64,000 nt of DNA from Leifsonia sp. PS1209 (GTDB taxonomy: Bacteria > Actinomycetota > Actinomycetes > Actinomycetales > Microbacteriaceae): positions 3,162,001-3,226,000 of the forward strand of contig NZ_CP051154.1 of NCBI RefSeq assembly GCF_012317045.1, given 5' to 3'. Under the pieces are notes generated by a model that saw only the letters and a list, made by a program, of their open reading frames with translations, had not been told where the DNA came from and ran no database searches. Below are positions 24,833 through 33,512 of the stretch, piece by piece. Position 1 is the first letter of the stretch. Every line of letters starts with the position of its first letter. A program made the translations under genes and the position numbers.

Positions 24833-27055
24833 CTACGCCCGCGTCACCAGGGTGAGCCGTTGCGTCGGGCGCGTCATCGCCACGTACAGCGACGCGGCGC
24901 CGCGCGGGGTCTCGCCGGCCAGCGCATCCGGGTCGGCCAGCACCACCGCGTCGAACTCGAGGCCCTTCGCCTCGTAGCCGGTGAGCACGGCGATCGGCTT
25001 CGACAGTCCTGCCGCCCCGCGCGCCGCCTCGTCGCCGAAGCGGAGCGTGACCGCCTCCGCCACCGCATCCACTGTCGCCGACGTCGCGATCACCGCCACT
25101 GTTCCGGAGGCGTCGATGCCGCGGTCGTGCCCGACCGCGTCCGCGACAGCATCCGGGAGCGCGTCGGCCGCTGCGGCCACCCTGCGGATGGGCCAGTCGC
25201 CCTCGCGCACAGCGCGCGTCGGCGTGATCGGCAGACCGGCCTGCGTCGCCAGCTCCTCCGCCTCCCGAGTGATCTGCGCGGGGGTGCGGTAGTTGACGGT
25301 CAGCTCCTCCAGACGCCAGGCGTCCTTGAACGACGGGCGCAGCGCTTCGTCCCAGCTCGTCGCACCGGCGGCCGACGCGACCTGGGCGATGTCCCCGACG
25401 ATCGTGAAAGACTTCATCGGGCAGCGGCGCACCAGCATCCTCCACTGCATCGGCGACAGCTCCTGCGCCTCGTCCACCACCACGTGGCCGTACGTCCACA
25501 GCCGGTCGGCCTCCGCGCGCTCGGCCGTCGTGCCCGTGTCCTCGCGCTCGGCGAAACCGTCGGCCAGCTGCTCCGCGTTCACGAGGCCCTGCACCCCCAT
25601 GTTCCGGATGGCCGCCTTCGCGTTCTCCACGTCCCGCTTCCTCTGCCGCTCCCGCTCGCGCGCCCCGGCATCCGGGCGCCCGGGGAAGTCGCCAAGCAGG
25701 TCGGCCGCCTCGTCGAGCAGCGGGACGTCGGACACCGTGAACCGGCCGGTGCGCTCGCGGAACAAGGACGCCCGCTGCGCGTCTGACCAGCGCGGCGTCA
25801 GCTCGGCGAGCCACGCAGGACGCGAGTACAGGTCTTGCAGGAACTTCTGCGGAGTGAGCGGCAGCCAGGCGGTGTTGAGCAGCACCCGCACGTCGTACGA
25901 GGTGCGCAGGTCTTCCCGAAGCACCTTGAGGTCGGCCTCGTCGATGGTCGAGCCGCCCGCCCTCAGCTGTGCGGCCAGCAGGTCGACCAGCTCGCCGAGC
26001 GCGTGCTTCACGAACGTGACCCTCGCCACGTTGTGCGGCTTGCCCGTGCGCTGGGCCCGGGAGATCGCGCGCTGGATCAGCTCGGGCTGCACGGTCAGCC
26101 GCTCGTTGTCGACCACCACCACCTGCTCGGCGTCCGGCGCCTTCTGCCGGGAGCGCACAGCACGCGACAGCAGCCGCACCATCTGCAGGGAACCCTTCAG
26201 CTTCGCCGCCTCGGGCTCGTCGTCGCCGCTCGCCTCCACGCCGGGGAACATGTCTCCCAGCGTGCGCAGCACGACGCCGGTCTCACCGAGCGACGGGAGC
26301 ACCGCCTCGATGTAGCGCAGGAACGCGGGAGACGGACCGACGACGAGCACACCGGATGCGCTCAGCCGCTGCCGGTTCGCGTACAGCAGGAACGCGGCCC
26401 GGTGCAGAGCCACGGCCGTCTTGCCCGTGCCAGGGCCGCCCTGCACCACGAGGGCCCCGCGCAGGTCCGACCGGATGATGCGGTCCTGCTCCGCCTGGAT
26501 GGTCGCGACGATGTCGTGCATCCGGCCGGTGCGCTGGGCGGTGAGCGCAGCGAGCAGCGCGCCCTCCCCCTGCACCTGCCCGCTGTCCGCGTCCTCCCCG
26601 TCGAGCAGCGCCTCGTCGAACACCTCGTCGTCGACGCGGACCACCTCGCGGCCCGTCATCGTCAGGTGCCGTCTGGCGCGGACGCCCATCCGTTCGTTCG
26701 CCGTCGCCTGGTAGAAGGCGCTGGCCTGCTGGGCGCGCCAGTCCACGAGCAGCGACCGCTGCTCGTCGTCGCGCAGCCCGATGCGGCCGATGTAGCGGTG
26801 GGCGGTGCCGTCGACCGGCTGTTCGAGCAGCAGCCTGCCGAAGACCAGGCGGGAGTCGACCTCGCGCAGCTGGGTCAGCTGGTCTTCGTAGAGGCGGGCG
26901 AACGCATCCCGTTCGCTCCGCGCCTGGTGGTTGCTCCCGACGCTCTCACGCCGCACACGGGTGAGCCGATCCTCGGTTTCCGCTCGGAGCGCATCCAGTC
27001 GCTCATACAGTCCGGAGACCACGGCGCGCTCACGTTCGAGTTCCGTTTCCTGCAC
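24833..27055 (-). CDS. helD: HelD-family RNA polymerase recycling ATPase (UvrD-like)
   Basis: A 740-residue superfamily 1 helicase-like protein. An N-terminal coiled-coil arm (ELERERAVVSGLYERLDALR) is followed by the Walker A in VQGGPGTGKTAVALHRA, Walker B in VVDEAQELSPMQWRML, motif III IVGDIAQ and C-terminal ATPase motifs LTGYEAKGLEFDAVV and YVAMTRP. Actinobacterial HelD proteins bind RNA polymerase, pry stalled complexes apart, and the HelR branch gives rifampicin tolerance. I looked for a rifamycin-associated element in the upstream region and saw none. GTG starts at 27064 and 27055 are possible; GAGAGG is 9 bases from the latter, which I chose. A TAGACT box (27089-27084) is a probable -10. 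Confidence 0.9.
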   Translation of the reverse strand: MQETELERERAVVSGLYERLDALRAETEDRLTRVRRESVGSNHQARSERDAFARLYEDQLTQLREVDSRLVFGRLLLEQPVDGTAHRYIGRIGLRDDEQRSLLVDWRAQQASAFYQATANERMGVRARRHLTMTGREVVRVDDEVFDEALLDGEDADSGQVQGEGALLAALTAQRTGRMHDIVATIQAEQDRIIRSDLRGALVVQGGPGTGKTAVALHRAAFLLYANRQRLSASGVLVVGPSPAFLRYIEAVLPSLGETGVVLRTLGDMFPGVEASGDDEPEAAKLKGSLQMVRLLSRAVRSRQKAPDAEQVVVVDNERLTVQPELIQRAISRAQRTGKPHNVARVTFVKHALGELVDLLAAQLRAGGSTIDEADLKVLREDLRTSYDVRVLLNTAWLPLTPQKFLQDLYSRPAWLAELTPRWSDAQRASLFRERTGRFTVSDVPLLDEAADLLGDFPGRPDAGARERERQRKRDVENAKAAIRNMGVQGLVNAEQLADGFAEREDTGTTAERAEADRLWTYGHVVVDEAQELSPMQWRMLVRRCPMKSFTIVGDIAQVASAAGATSWDEALRPSFKDAWRLEELTVNYRTPAQITREAEELATQAGLPITPTRAVREGDWPIRRVAAAADALPDAVADAVGHDRGIDASGTVAVIATSATVDAVAEAVTLRFGDEAARGAAGLSKPIAVLTGYEAKGLEFDAVVLADPDALAGETPRGAASLYVAMTRPTQRLTLVTRA

Positions 27056-27138
27056 GCAGACCACCCTCTCGATTCGGGCCGATAGTCTACTTCCTCCGGC
27101 CGGGAAGTCGCCTGTGCCGAGTTCCCAGCCTGATCGGG

Positions 27139-27331
27139 TAGGCTTTCAGTACTTGCGAGTCCGTGTCGGACTCCCTGCGTCGCAGAACGCACCACGCACA
27201 GCGCCGGGCATCAGCCCCGCCTGCGTCACTTTCTACGGCGAACGATCGTGCCGCTCGGCACCTTCGCCACTACTGCCCCGAACCCGCATCGACAGGATGC
27301 GCGGGGTCCTGATGCCCGAAAGGCACCACCT
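27139..27331 (+). promoter_or_regulatory. Promoter and long structured 5' leader of the DEAD-box helicase gene
   Basis: A TAGGCT -10-like box (27139-27144) precedes about 185 bases of leader. Two clean hairpins are visible: GAGTCCG-TGT-CGGACTC (27157-27173) and GTGCCG-CT-CGGCAC (27248-27261). Long leaders are common on cold-shock RNA helicase genes and often autoregulate; that role is inferred. Confidence 0.5.
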
Positions 27332-29026
27332 TTGTCTCAGAACACTTTCGCCGGTCTCGGCGTGCCCGCCCCTCTCGTCGCCGTGCTCGCAGCCGACGGC
27401 AAGACCGAGCCGTTCCCGATCCAGGCAGACACCCTGCCGGACACCCTGGCCGGCCGCGACGTGCTCGGCCGCGGCAAGACCGGGTCCGGCAAGACCATCG
27501 CCTTCGCCCTGCCGATGGCCGCGCGCCTCGGCACCAAGCTCGCCGGCGGCAAGCGTCGCGCCGGCCGTCCCCTCGGCCTCGTCCTCGCCCCCACCCGCGA
27601 GCTCGCCACCCAGATCTCCGCCACGATGCAGCCGCTCGCCGACGCGTACGGCCTGAAGACCACCACGATCTTCGGCGGCGTCTCCCAGCAGCGCCAGGTC
27701 GCAGCCCTGAAGGACGGCGTCGACATCGTCGTCGCCTGCCCCGGCCGCCTCGAAGACCTGATGAAGCAGGGCTTCGTCTCCCTCGACGCCGTCGAGATCA
27801 CCGTGCTCGACGAGGCCGACCACATGGCCGACCTCGGCTTCCTGCCGGTCGTCACGCGCATCCTGGACAAGACGCCCACCGGCGGCCAGCGCCTGCTGTT
27901 CTCGGCGACGCTCGACAACGGCGTGGACAAGATCGTCAAGAAGTTCCTCAGCAACGAGGTGCTGCACTCGGTCGACGACGCGAACAGCCACGTGGATGCG
28001 ATGACCCACCACGTCTTCGAGGTCGACTCCCTCGAAGCCAAAAAAGACCTGGTCGAGAAGCTCGCGTCCGGCGCCAGCCGCCGCATCCTGTTCACCAGGA
28101 CCAAGCACCACGCCAAGAAGCTGGCCAAGCAGCTCACCGCCTCCGGGATCCCGGCGGTCGACCTGCACGGCAACCTGTCGCAGGTGGCCCGCGACCGCAA
28201 CCTCGCCGCGTTCGGCGCAGGGGATGTGCGCGTGCTCGTCGCGACGGACGTCGCGGCCCGCGGTGTGCACGTCGACAACGTCGAGCTGGTCGTGCACGTC
28301 GACCCGCCGATGGAGCACAAGGCGTACCTGCACCGCTCCGGCCGCACGGCCCGTGCCGGCAGCTCGGGCGACGTGGTGACGGTCATGCTGTCGTCGCAGA
28401 AGTCCGACGTGAAGACGCTGCTCCGCAAGGCAGCGATCGACGCGGCGCCCCAGGTGGTCACCGCGACCTCGGCCGCTGTGGTCACGCTCGTCGGCGAGAC
28501 GGCCGCGTACGTGAAGCCCGCTCCGAAGGAAGCCGTGCAGCAGCAGCGCGGCGGCGGCCAGTCGCAGGGTGCGAACGCGCAGCGCAAGCGCGCCCAGCGC
28601 GACGGCTCGGGAGCTGACGGCGAGCGCGGCGGTCGTGGCGGCGGTCGTGGTGGTGGCGGACGCGGCGGCGACGCTTCGCGCGGCGACGGCGGACGCGGAC
28701 GCGACGGCGGCCAGGGCCGCGACAGCCAGGCTCGCGACGGACAGGCTCGCGACGGGCGCGCATCCGGTGAGGCCGGGCGTCCGCGCCGCGACCGCTCCGG
28801 ACGCCCGGCCGGCGCAGGCCGCGGAGCCGCAGCGACCACGTCGCACGGTTCCGGCTCCGCCTCGGCCGGCGGCCAGCGCAGCGGCGGCTCCGGCAACGGC
28901 GGCCAGCGCTCCGGTGGTTCCGGCAACGGCGGCCAGCGCTCCGGCAACGGCGGCGGCCTGCGCGTCGGCAGCCTCGTCGGCGGCAGCACCCAGCGCGGCA
29001 ACGGCCCGCGCCGCGCGCGCGGCTAG
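27332..29026 (+). CDS. DEAD-box ATP-dependent RNA helicase with RGG-rich tail
   Basis: A 564-residue helicase. Q-motif region FAGLGVPAPL and EPFPIQADTLP, motif I GRGKTGSGKT, Ia PTRELATQ, motif II VLDEADHMADLGF, motif III LFSAT, motif V ATDVAARGVHV and motif VI HRSGRTARAG are all intact. After about residue 430 comes a basic, Gly/Arg/Asp/Ser-rich low-complexity tail (RGGRGGGRGGGGRGG, then repeated QRSGGSGNGG), which should bind RNA without sequence preference. I chose the TTG at 27332 because GAAAGG is 8 bases upstream and the peptide then matches family starts; a GTG at 27248 is in frame. The role is probably rRNA/mRNA remodelling, perhaps at low temperature. Confidence 0.93.
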   Translation: MSQNTFAGLGVPAPLVAVLAADGKTEPFPIQADTLPDTLAGRDVLGRGKTGSGKTIAFALPMAARLGTKLAGGKRRAGRPLGLVLAPTRELATQISATMQPLADAYGLKTTTIFGGVSQQRQVAALKDGVDIVVACPGRLEDLMKQGFVSLDAVEITVLDEADHMADLGFLPVVTRILDKTPTGGQRLLFSATLDNGVDKIVKKFLSNEVLHSVDDANSHVDAMTHHVFEVDSLEAKKDLVEKLASGASRRILFTRTKHHAKKLAKQLTASGIPAVDLHGNLSQVARDRNLAAFGAGDVRVLVATDVAARGVHVDNVELVVHVDPPMEHKAYLHRSGRTARAGSSGDVVTVMLSSQKSDVKTLLRKAAIDAAPQVVTATSAAVVTLVGETAAYVKPAPKEAVQQQRGGGQSQGANAQRKRAQRDGSGADGERGGRGGGRGGGGRGGDASRGDGGRGRDGGQGRDSQARDGQARDGRASGEAGRPRRDRSGRPAGAGRGAAATTSHGSGSASAGGQRSGGSGNGGQRSGGSGNGGQRSGNGGGLRVGSLVGGSTQRGNGPRRARG

Positions 29027-29058
29027 TCCGCGGCTAGTCCCACCAACCCCTCATCACT

Positions 29059-29104
29059 CGAGCCCAGGGTTCTCGCCTCACGGAGGCGAAGATCCCTGGG
29101 CTCG
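29059..29104. terminator. Two-tier hairpin between convergent genes
   Basis: Outer arms CGAGCCCAGGG (29059-29069) and CCCTGGGCTCG (29094-29104) enclose an inner TCGCCTC/GAGGCGA stem. It lies between the helicase gene and the convergent TetR gene and can form on either strand, so it is a probable bidirectional terminator without a U-run. Confidence 0.7.
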
Positions 29105-29121
29105 ACTGCGTTCGGCGCCGG

Positions 29122-29709
29122 TCAGGCGGGCGTCAGCGACTCGATGCCGCGGAGCACGCCGTCCATCAGGAACCTGAAGCTGCGGTCGAGGTCATCGGGG
29201 AGGCCGAAGCCGCCGCCGAGTTCCAGGGTGACGAAACCGTGGATGGCGCTGCGGAGCATCCGGAGGGCGTCGACCGTGCTGTCCTCCGGCAGGTCGAACG
29301 CGCGGAGGGCCGCCGTCAGGACGGCGAGCGCTTCCGCAGCCCGCTGCGCGAGTTCGGCGTCCGCGTCGTCGCCGAGCCGCGGCGCCACCTGCGTGGCCGC
29401 GTACCGCCCGGGATGCGCGTGCGCGAAGGCGCGCATCGCGTCCGCCGCCGCGTGCAGGGCGTCGCCGCCGGAGCGTCCGATGGTCGCCGCCGCGAGCATC
29501 CTGGTCAGCTCGGCGACGGACTCGGTGGCGACCAGGCGCCGGAGGTCGTCGAGCGACGCGACGTGCTTGTAGAGGCTCGGCACCGCCACGCCCGCGCTGC
29601 TCGCGACGGCCGCCAGGGTGAGGCGGTCGAACCCGGCCGCCCCGCCCGCATCCACCAGGTCGAGGGCGACGGCGGTGACCGCCGCCCGCGAGAGTCCGGC
29701 CCTAGGCAC
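29122..29709 (-). CDS. TetR-family regulator (WHG-type C-terminus)
   Basis: A 195-residue regulator with an N-terminal helix-turn-helix (LTLAAVASSAGVAVPSLYKHVASLDDLRR) and a C-terminal domain ending LRMLRSAIHGFVTLELGGGF and RSFRFLMDGV, typical of the WHG-domain group. GTG start at 29709. It overlaps the end of the hydrolase gene by 8 bases, so both come from the promoter upstream of the hydrolase. The palindrome AGCTAAT-N3-ATTAGCT in that promoter is its most likely operator. Confidence 0.88.
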   Translation of the reverse strand: MPRAGLSRAAVTAVALDLVDAGGAAGFDRLTLAAVASSAGVAVPSLYKHVASLDDLRRLVATESVAELTRMLAAATIGRSGGDALHAAADAMRAFAHAHPGRYAATQVAPRLGDDADAELAQRAAEALAVLTAALRAFDLPEDSTVDALRMLRSAIHGFVTLELGGGFGLPDDLDRSFRFLMDGVLRGIESLTPA

Positions 29710-30586
29710 GGGCGGCCCAGGCAGCGGTGACCGCGTTCGCGCCCTGCTCGGACCCGTCGCGGAGGCGGGCGAGGAAGTCGACGGTCTGCGGCACGGTGAT
29801 GTCCGGCCGCGCTGCGTGCGGGTAGTGTCCCGATTCGCCCACCAGCACAGTGGTGGCGCCGATGGATGCGATCCACGCGGCCTCGGCCACCGGGTCCTTG
29901 TAGTCGGGGTCGAGTTCGCCGACGAACGCGAGGATCGGGGCGTGCACCTCCGGCAGCCGGGGTTCGACCACCGAGTGGGTGAGTTGCAGGGTGAGGCGAC
30001 GGAACGACGACAGGCGGCCCGGCTCCTTCATGTTCGTCTTGATGGCGGCGACGTGCTCGCCCAGCCACGGGGCCTGGCGGCCCTTGTTGAGCGTCGAGCG
30101 GTAGTAGCCGGACCACATGGATGCACCCCACGGCGCCGCGAACAGCACGCGGTACATCCCGTGGATCGACGCGACGGCGAAGGCGCTCATGGCCGGGTCG
30201 CGGAGGAGCGGGCCGTACAGGGCGAGCCCGGCGACCGCATCCGGTCGCTCGGCCGCCGCCCACGCCGCGGCGGCCGCTCCCATCGAGTTGCCGAGGATGA
30301 CGGCCGGGCCGCCGAGTTCGTCGATGAGGGCGATGATGTCGCGGCCGGTGGCGATGTCGCCGAACTCGCGGAAGGTGGTGTCGCTGTCGCCGTGCGCCCG
30401 CAGGTCGGTGACGGCCACGCGGTATCCGGCGTGGACGAGCGGGCCGACGAGCTCGCGGTAGCTGGAGCGGAGGTCGCCCATGCCGGGCACGGCGACGACG
30501 AGCGGGCCGGAGCCCTCGACGGTGTAGCTCACGCGTCCCTCGGGGCGCTGGAGGAAGTGGACCTCACGAGCGATGGAAGTGTTCAT
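29702..30586 (-). CDS. Alpha/beta-hydrolase
   Basis: A 294-residue alpha/beta-hydrolase. VVAVPGMGD is the oxyanion-hole strand, LRAHGDSD the usual Asp turn, LGNSMGAAAAAWAA the nucleophile elbow (Ser), FVGELDPDY the acid region and GESGHYPHAARPD the catalytic His. It is related to lipase/esterase-type hydrolases, with unknown substrate. I start at the ATG at 30586, which is 7 bases after a TAGCTT -10 box and so probably leaderless. The downstream TetR gene overlaps it and likely represses it. Confidence 0.88.
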   Translation of the reverse strand: MNTSIAREVHFLQRPEGRVSYTVEGSGPLVVAVPGMGDLRSSYRELVGPLVHAGYRVAVTDLRAHGDSDTTFREFGDIATGRDIIALIDELGGPAVILGNSMGAAAAAWAAAERPDAVAGLALYGPLLRDPAMSAFAVASIHGMYRVLFAAPWGASMWSGYYRSTLNKGRQAPWLGEHVAAIKTNMKEPGRLSSFRRLTLQLTHSVVEPRLPEVHAPILAFVGELDPDYKDPVAEAAWIASIGATTVLVGESGHYPHAARPDITVPQTVDFLARLRDGSEQGANAVTAAWAARA

Positions 30587-30593
30587 AGCCGTA

Positions 30594-30622
30594 AAGCTAA
30601 TACCATTAGCTAGACAATGCAA
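30594..30622 (-). promoter_or_regulatory. Hydrolase/TetR promoter with embedded operator palindrome
   Basis: TTGCAT (30622-30617), 17 bases, TAGCTT (30599-30594), then 7 bases to the ATG. The spacer and -10 are covered by the perfect palindrome AGCTAAT-ACC-ATTAGCT (30595-30611). A repressor bound here would block RNA polymerase directly. Confidence 0.65.
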
Positions 30623-30627
30623 CCCTA

Positions 30628-30655
30628 TTGCTTATTTGAGTAATTCTCATATAAT
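30628..30655 (+). promoter_or_regulatory. Sigma-70-type promoter for the small peptide gene
   Basis: TTGCTT (30628-30633), 16 bases, TATAAT (30650-30655, perfect -10). It points right and would start transcription near 30662, just before a ribosome-binding site and the short ORF at 30674. Confidence 0.55.
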
Positions 30656-30673
30656 CTGGCGGCGAACGGGGGC

Positions 30674-30760
30674 ATGCTGTCGCTCGCTTTCCTCGCCGTG
30701 GCCGGCGCGACCGTGGGATTGCAGGCCATCGGGACGGGACTCGCCGGCATCGGTTCCTGA
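30674..30760 (+). CDS. Small hydrophobic peptide, 28 residues
   Basis: An ORF starting MLSLAFLAVAGATVGLQA and ending GLAGIGS before TGA, almost entirely hydrophobic and long enough for one membrane segment. It has a good promoter and a GGGGG stretch 3-7 bases before the ATG. I do not recognise it. It could be a small membrane regulator or toxin-like peptide, or a chance ORF; the TetR-controlled hydrolase is divergent from it and shares the AT-rich intergenic region. Confidence 0.45.
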   Translation: MLSLAFLAVAGATVGLQAIGTGLAGIGS

Positions 30761-30866
30761 GCGCAGAGTGCACCTGGATCAGCGGAGAGAACTGGAGTAA
30801 TCCCCACGATTTACGCGGTTGCAGCCCTGGGCGCACCCGGGACGACTGAGCAAATCGTGGCGAACA

Positions 30867-31322
30867 TCACATCGTCTCCGCCACATCCGGCCCGACGATG
30901 AGCACGGGGCAGCGCGCGTGCGACGCGCAGTGCACGCTCACCGAGCCGAGCAGCGCCGTGGTCAGCCCGCCCCTCCCCCGGCTGCCGAGCACCAGATACG
31001 ACGCCGTGCGGCTCGCCTCGACGAACACGGCGCCCGGGTTCCCCTGCTGCGCCCGCGTGCTGAACCAGTCCGGAGGCTTCGCGCCGAACGCCGCGGTCGA
31101 CGCCTCCCGCGCGTTCCGCAGGGCCACGCTGCGCGGCGACGACTCGGCGTCGGGGTAGTACGCGTCGTACATCGAGGTCGACGGCTGCCAGACGGCGACG
31201 GCCTCGAGCGGCCGCCTGAAGGCCTCCGCCAGGATGACCGCCTCCCTGAGCGCGGCCAGCGCGCCGGTGGAACCGTCGATGCCCACCAACACGGGCCCGT
31301 GACCGTGGCCGCGATCGTTCAT
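30867..31322 (-). CDS. Universal stress protein (UspA family)
   Basis: A single 151-residue Usp domain: PVLVGIDGSTGALAALREAV at the N-terminus and the ATP-binding pattern G-x2-G-x9-G(S/T) in GSRGRGGLTTALLGSVSVH near the C-terminus, ending CPVLIVG. Such proteins bind ATP and rise in stationary phase or low oxygen. A GGAC-N4-GTCC inverted repeat at 31389-31400 lies about 70 bases before its ATG. Confidence 0.92.
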   Translation of the reverse strand: MNDRGHGHGPVLVGIDGSTGALAALREAVILAEAFRRPLEAVAVWQPSTSMYDAYYPDAESSPRSVALRNAREASTAAFGAKPPDWFSTRAQQGNPGAVFVEASRTASYLVLGSRGRGGLTTALLGSVSVHCASHARCPVLIVGPDVAETM

Positions 31323-31514
31323 GGCACTCTCCCTCACCCGTCGAGAAGTTCCGCGCTTCATTGTCCACCCCGCCCAGCGGACGCCCAAGGACGTTTGTCC
31401 GGCGTGACAAGCCGCGCTGGCGTCATCCCTCCGATGGACACGGTTGCATCCGCGGCCGGACTCGGAGGGGCCGGTGCGAACGCGAGGCTGGTGGGGAACC
31501 GAAAGGACCGCACC

Positions 31515-32120
31515 GTGCGTCTCAGAAACCTCCTCGTCGCCGTGACGGCCGCGACCATCGTCGTCGCCATCACCGGATGCTCCTCCCCGGGCATCCACTC
31601 GGGCGCCGGCTCGCTCGGGGCGGCGCCTCAGCTGCCGTCCGCGGGGTCTGGGTCGGGCGCAGGCTCGGGCTCGGCGCAGCTCGGCCAGGACGACGGGTAC
31701 ATCCCCACCGGCGAGACCGTCGCGCTCACCGACGACGTCCCCGCCGTGACCCGGCTCGACCACCGGCTGCTGGAGGCGCTGGACAGGGCCGCGACGGCGG
31801 CCGCCGACCGCGACGTGACCTTCACCCTCACCGACGGCTGGCGCAGCGAGCGCTACCAGCAGTCCCTCTTCGACGATGCCGTGCAGAAGTACGGCAGCGA
31901 GGAGGAGGCGAGCAAGTGGGTGAAGCGGGGAGACGAGTCGAAGCACGTGCGCGGCGAGGCGGTCGACATCGCGACGGCAGACGCGATGGACTGGCTCACC
32001 CGCTTCGGCGGGGAGTACGGGCTGTGCCAGGTCTACGCGAACGAGGCGTGGCATTTCGAGCTGACGGCCGACAGTGACGGGGTGTGCCCGGCGCAGCTGC
32101 CGGATGGGACGGCCGGCTGA
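31515..32120 (+). CDS. VanY-type D-alanyl-D-alanine carboxypeptidase lipoprotein
   Basis: A 201-residue lipoprotein. The N-terminal MRLRNLLVAVTAATIVVAITGC ends with a lipobox (Cys near residue 23), followed by a Gly/Ser linker. The M15B peptidase domain has FTLTDGWRSERYQQSLF, the zinc-ligand motif SKHVRGEAVDI and the final WHFEL. It should trim D-Ala from peptidoglycan stem peptides outside the membrane. GTG start with GAAAGG 8 bases upstream. Confidence 0.9.
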   Translation: MRLRNLLVAVTAATIVVAITGCSSPGIHSGAGSLGAAPQLPSAGSGSGAGSGSAQLGQDDGYIPTGETVALTDDVPAVTRLDHRLLEALDRAATAAADRDVTFTLTDGWRSERYQQSLFDDAVQKYGSEEEASKWVKRGDESKHVRGEAVDIATADAMDWLTRFGGEYGLCQVYANEAWHFELTADSDGVCPAQLPDGTAG

Positions 32121-32258
32121 CGGCTCGGCGAACGCCCGCGGAATTCTCGCCCCCGCCCTTCCGGTGCGCGCATACAGGGCCGTATCGTCGGACGTGGCAG
32201 CACCGTCGCCGTCGTCCTGCAGCGAGTTCGCACAGCACCGAACCCAAGGAGATCGCAC

Positions 32259-33080
32259 ATGCCGTACATCACCACGTCCGACGGAACACAGATCTACTAC
32301 ACCGACCAGGGCGAAGGCCGGCCGGTCGTCCTGAGCCACGGCTGGCCGCTCAGCTCCGACGCCTGGCAGGTCGAGCTCAAACTCCTCGCCGACAACGGCT
32401 ACCGCGCCATCGCGCACGACCGCCGCGGTCACGGGCGCTCGTCGCAGCCGTACACCGGCAACGACATGGACACCTATGCTCGCGACCTCGCCGAGCTGGT
32501 CGAGCAGCTCGACCTGCACGACCTCGTCGTGATCGGCCACTCCACCGGCGGAGGCGAGGTGGTGCGCTACGCCGCGCAGCACGGTGTCGGCCGCGTGACG
32601 AAGGTCATCACCGCTGGCGCCGTCCCGCCGATCATGGTCAAGTCGGACAGCAACCCGGACGGCACCCCGATCGAGGTCTTCGACGAGATCCGCGCCGGCG
32701 TGCTCAAGGACCGCTCGCAGTACTACCTCGACCTCGCCGTCCCGTTCTACGGTGCGAACCGCGACGGGGCGGAGGTGTCGGACGGTGCGAAATACGACTT
32801 CTGGCGCCAAGGGATGCTCGTCGGCCTGACCGCCGCGTACGACTGCATCAAGGCGTTCTCGGAGACCGACTTCACCGACGACCTGAAGGCGCTGGATGTG
32901 CCCATCCTCATCGCCCAGGGCGACGACGACCAGATCGTCCCGATCGCCGACGCGGCGCACAAGTCGATCGACCTCGTCTCCCACGGCACGCTGAAGGTGT
33001 ATCCGGGCGCCCCGCACGGCATCTACGGCGCGTACCAGGAGGCTCTGGACAAGGACATTCTGGCGTTCATCGCCGGCTGA
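32259..33080 (+). CDS. Alpha/beta-hydrolase, cofactor-free haloperoxidase-like
   Basis: A 273-residue hydrolase of the chloroperoxidase/arylesterase group: VVLSHGWPLSSDAW, HDRRGHGRSSQP, the nucleophile elbow VVIGHSTGGGEVVRYAA, AQGDDDQIVPI with the acid and PGAPHGIYGAY with the His. Members are perhydrolases/esterases in vitro with uncertain natural substrates. ATG 32259 follows AAGGAGA. Confidence 0.93.
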   Translation: MPYITTSDGTQIYYTDQGEGRPVVLSHGWPLSSDAWQVELKLLADNGYRAIAHDRRGHGRSSQPYTGNDMDTYARDLAELVEQLDLHDLVVIGHSTGGGEVVRYAAQHGVGRVTKVITAGAVPPIMVKSDSNPDGTPIEVFDEIRAGVLKDRSQYYLDLAVPFYGANRDGAEVSDGAKYDFWRQGMLVGLTAAYDCIKAFSETDFTDDLKALDVPILIAQGDDDQIVPIADAAHKSIDLVSHGTLKVYPGAPHGIYGAYQEALDKDILAFIAG

Positions 33081-33090
33081 CCGCCCGCCC

Positions 33091-33474
33091 TCAGGTGTGG
33101 GGGCCCTCCTGCGCCTCGACGATCTCCAGCCAGTTCCCCGGCACACGCCCAGCTGGGCCGGGGACCGGCTGCGAGTCCGGCCTGCTGGTCGGCGGCGCGA
33201 GCCGCGGCCCGTCGGCGAACTCCTGCGCGCTGTAGTCCCAGAACCAGTCCTCGCCGGGCTCGAAGCTCTGGATGTACCGATGACCGGTCTGCTCGGCGTG
33301 CGCGGTGGCGTGCCGGTTGATCGAGTCGTCGCAGCAGCCGATGTGCCCGCAGGTCGCGCAGCGGCGGAGGTGCACCCACCAGCTGCCGTCGCGGTCGCAC
33401 TCCACGCATCCCGTGCCGGATGGCGGGACGTCCTGGTGGATTCCGGTGTCTCCCGCGCCCGTCGTGTCGCTCAT
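33091..33474 (-). CDS. UBP-type zinc-finger protein
   Basis: A 127-residue protein with the ZnF-UBP pattern: CVECDRDGSWWVHLRRC, CGHIGCCDDS, NRHATAHAEQTGH and a following FEPGEDWFWDY. In eukaryotes this domain binds ubiquitin C-termini; the role of bacterial stand-alone copies is unknown. GGAGGG lies 8 bases before the ATG. It converges on the hydrolase gene 10 bases away. Confidence 0.9.
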   Translation of the reverse strand: MSDTTGAGDTGIHQDVPPSGTGCVECDRDGSWWVHLRRCATCGHIGCCDDSINRHATAHAEQTGHRYIQSFEPGEDWFWDYSAQEFADGPRLAPPTSRPDSQPVPGPAGRVPGNWLEIVEAQEGPHT

Positions 33475-33512
33475 GCAGCAGCCCTCCGTTGTGTCAGATG
33501 CGTCAGACCGGG

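Noticed and set aside
27056..27331. Rifamycin-associated element upstream of helD
   Set aside because: No sequence resembling the known palindrome is present; the hairpin at 27157-27173 has a different sequence and faces the RNA helicase gene.
28616..28980. Repetitive GC-rich stretch that could suggest a CRISPR or satellite array
   Set aside because: It encodes the RGG/QRSGGSGNGG tail of the RNA helicase in frame; unit sizes are irregular and there are no spacers.
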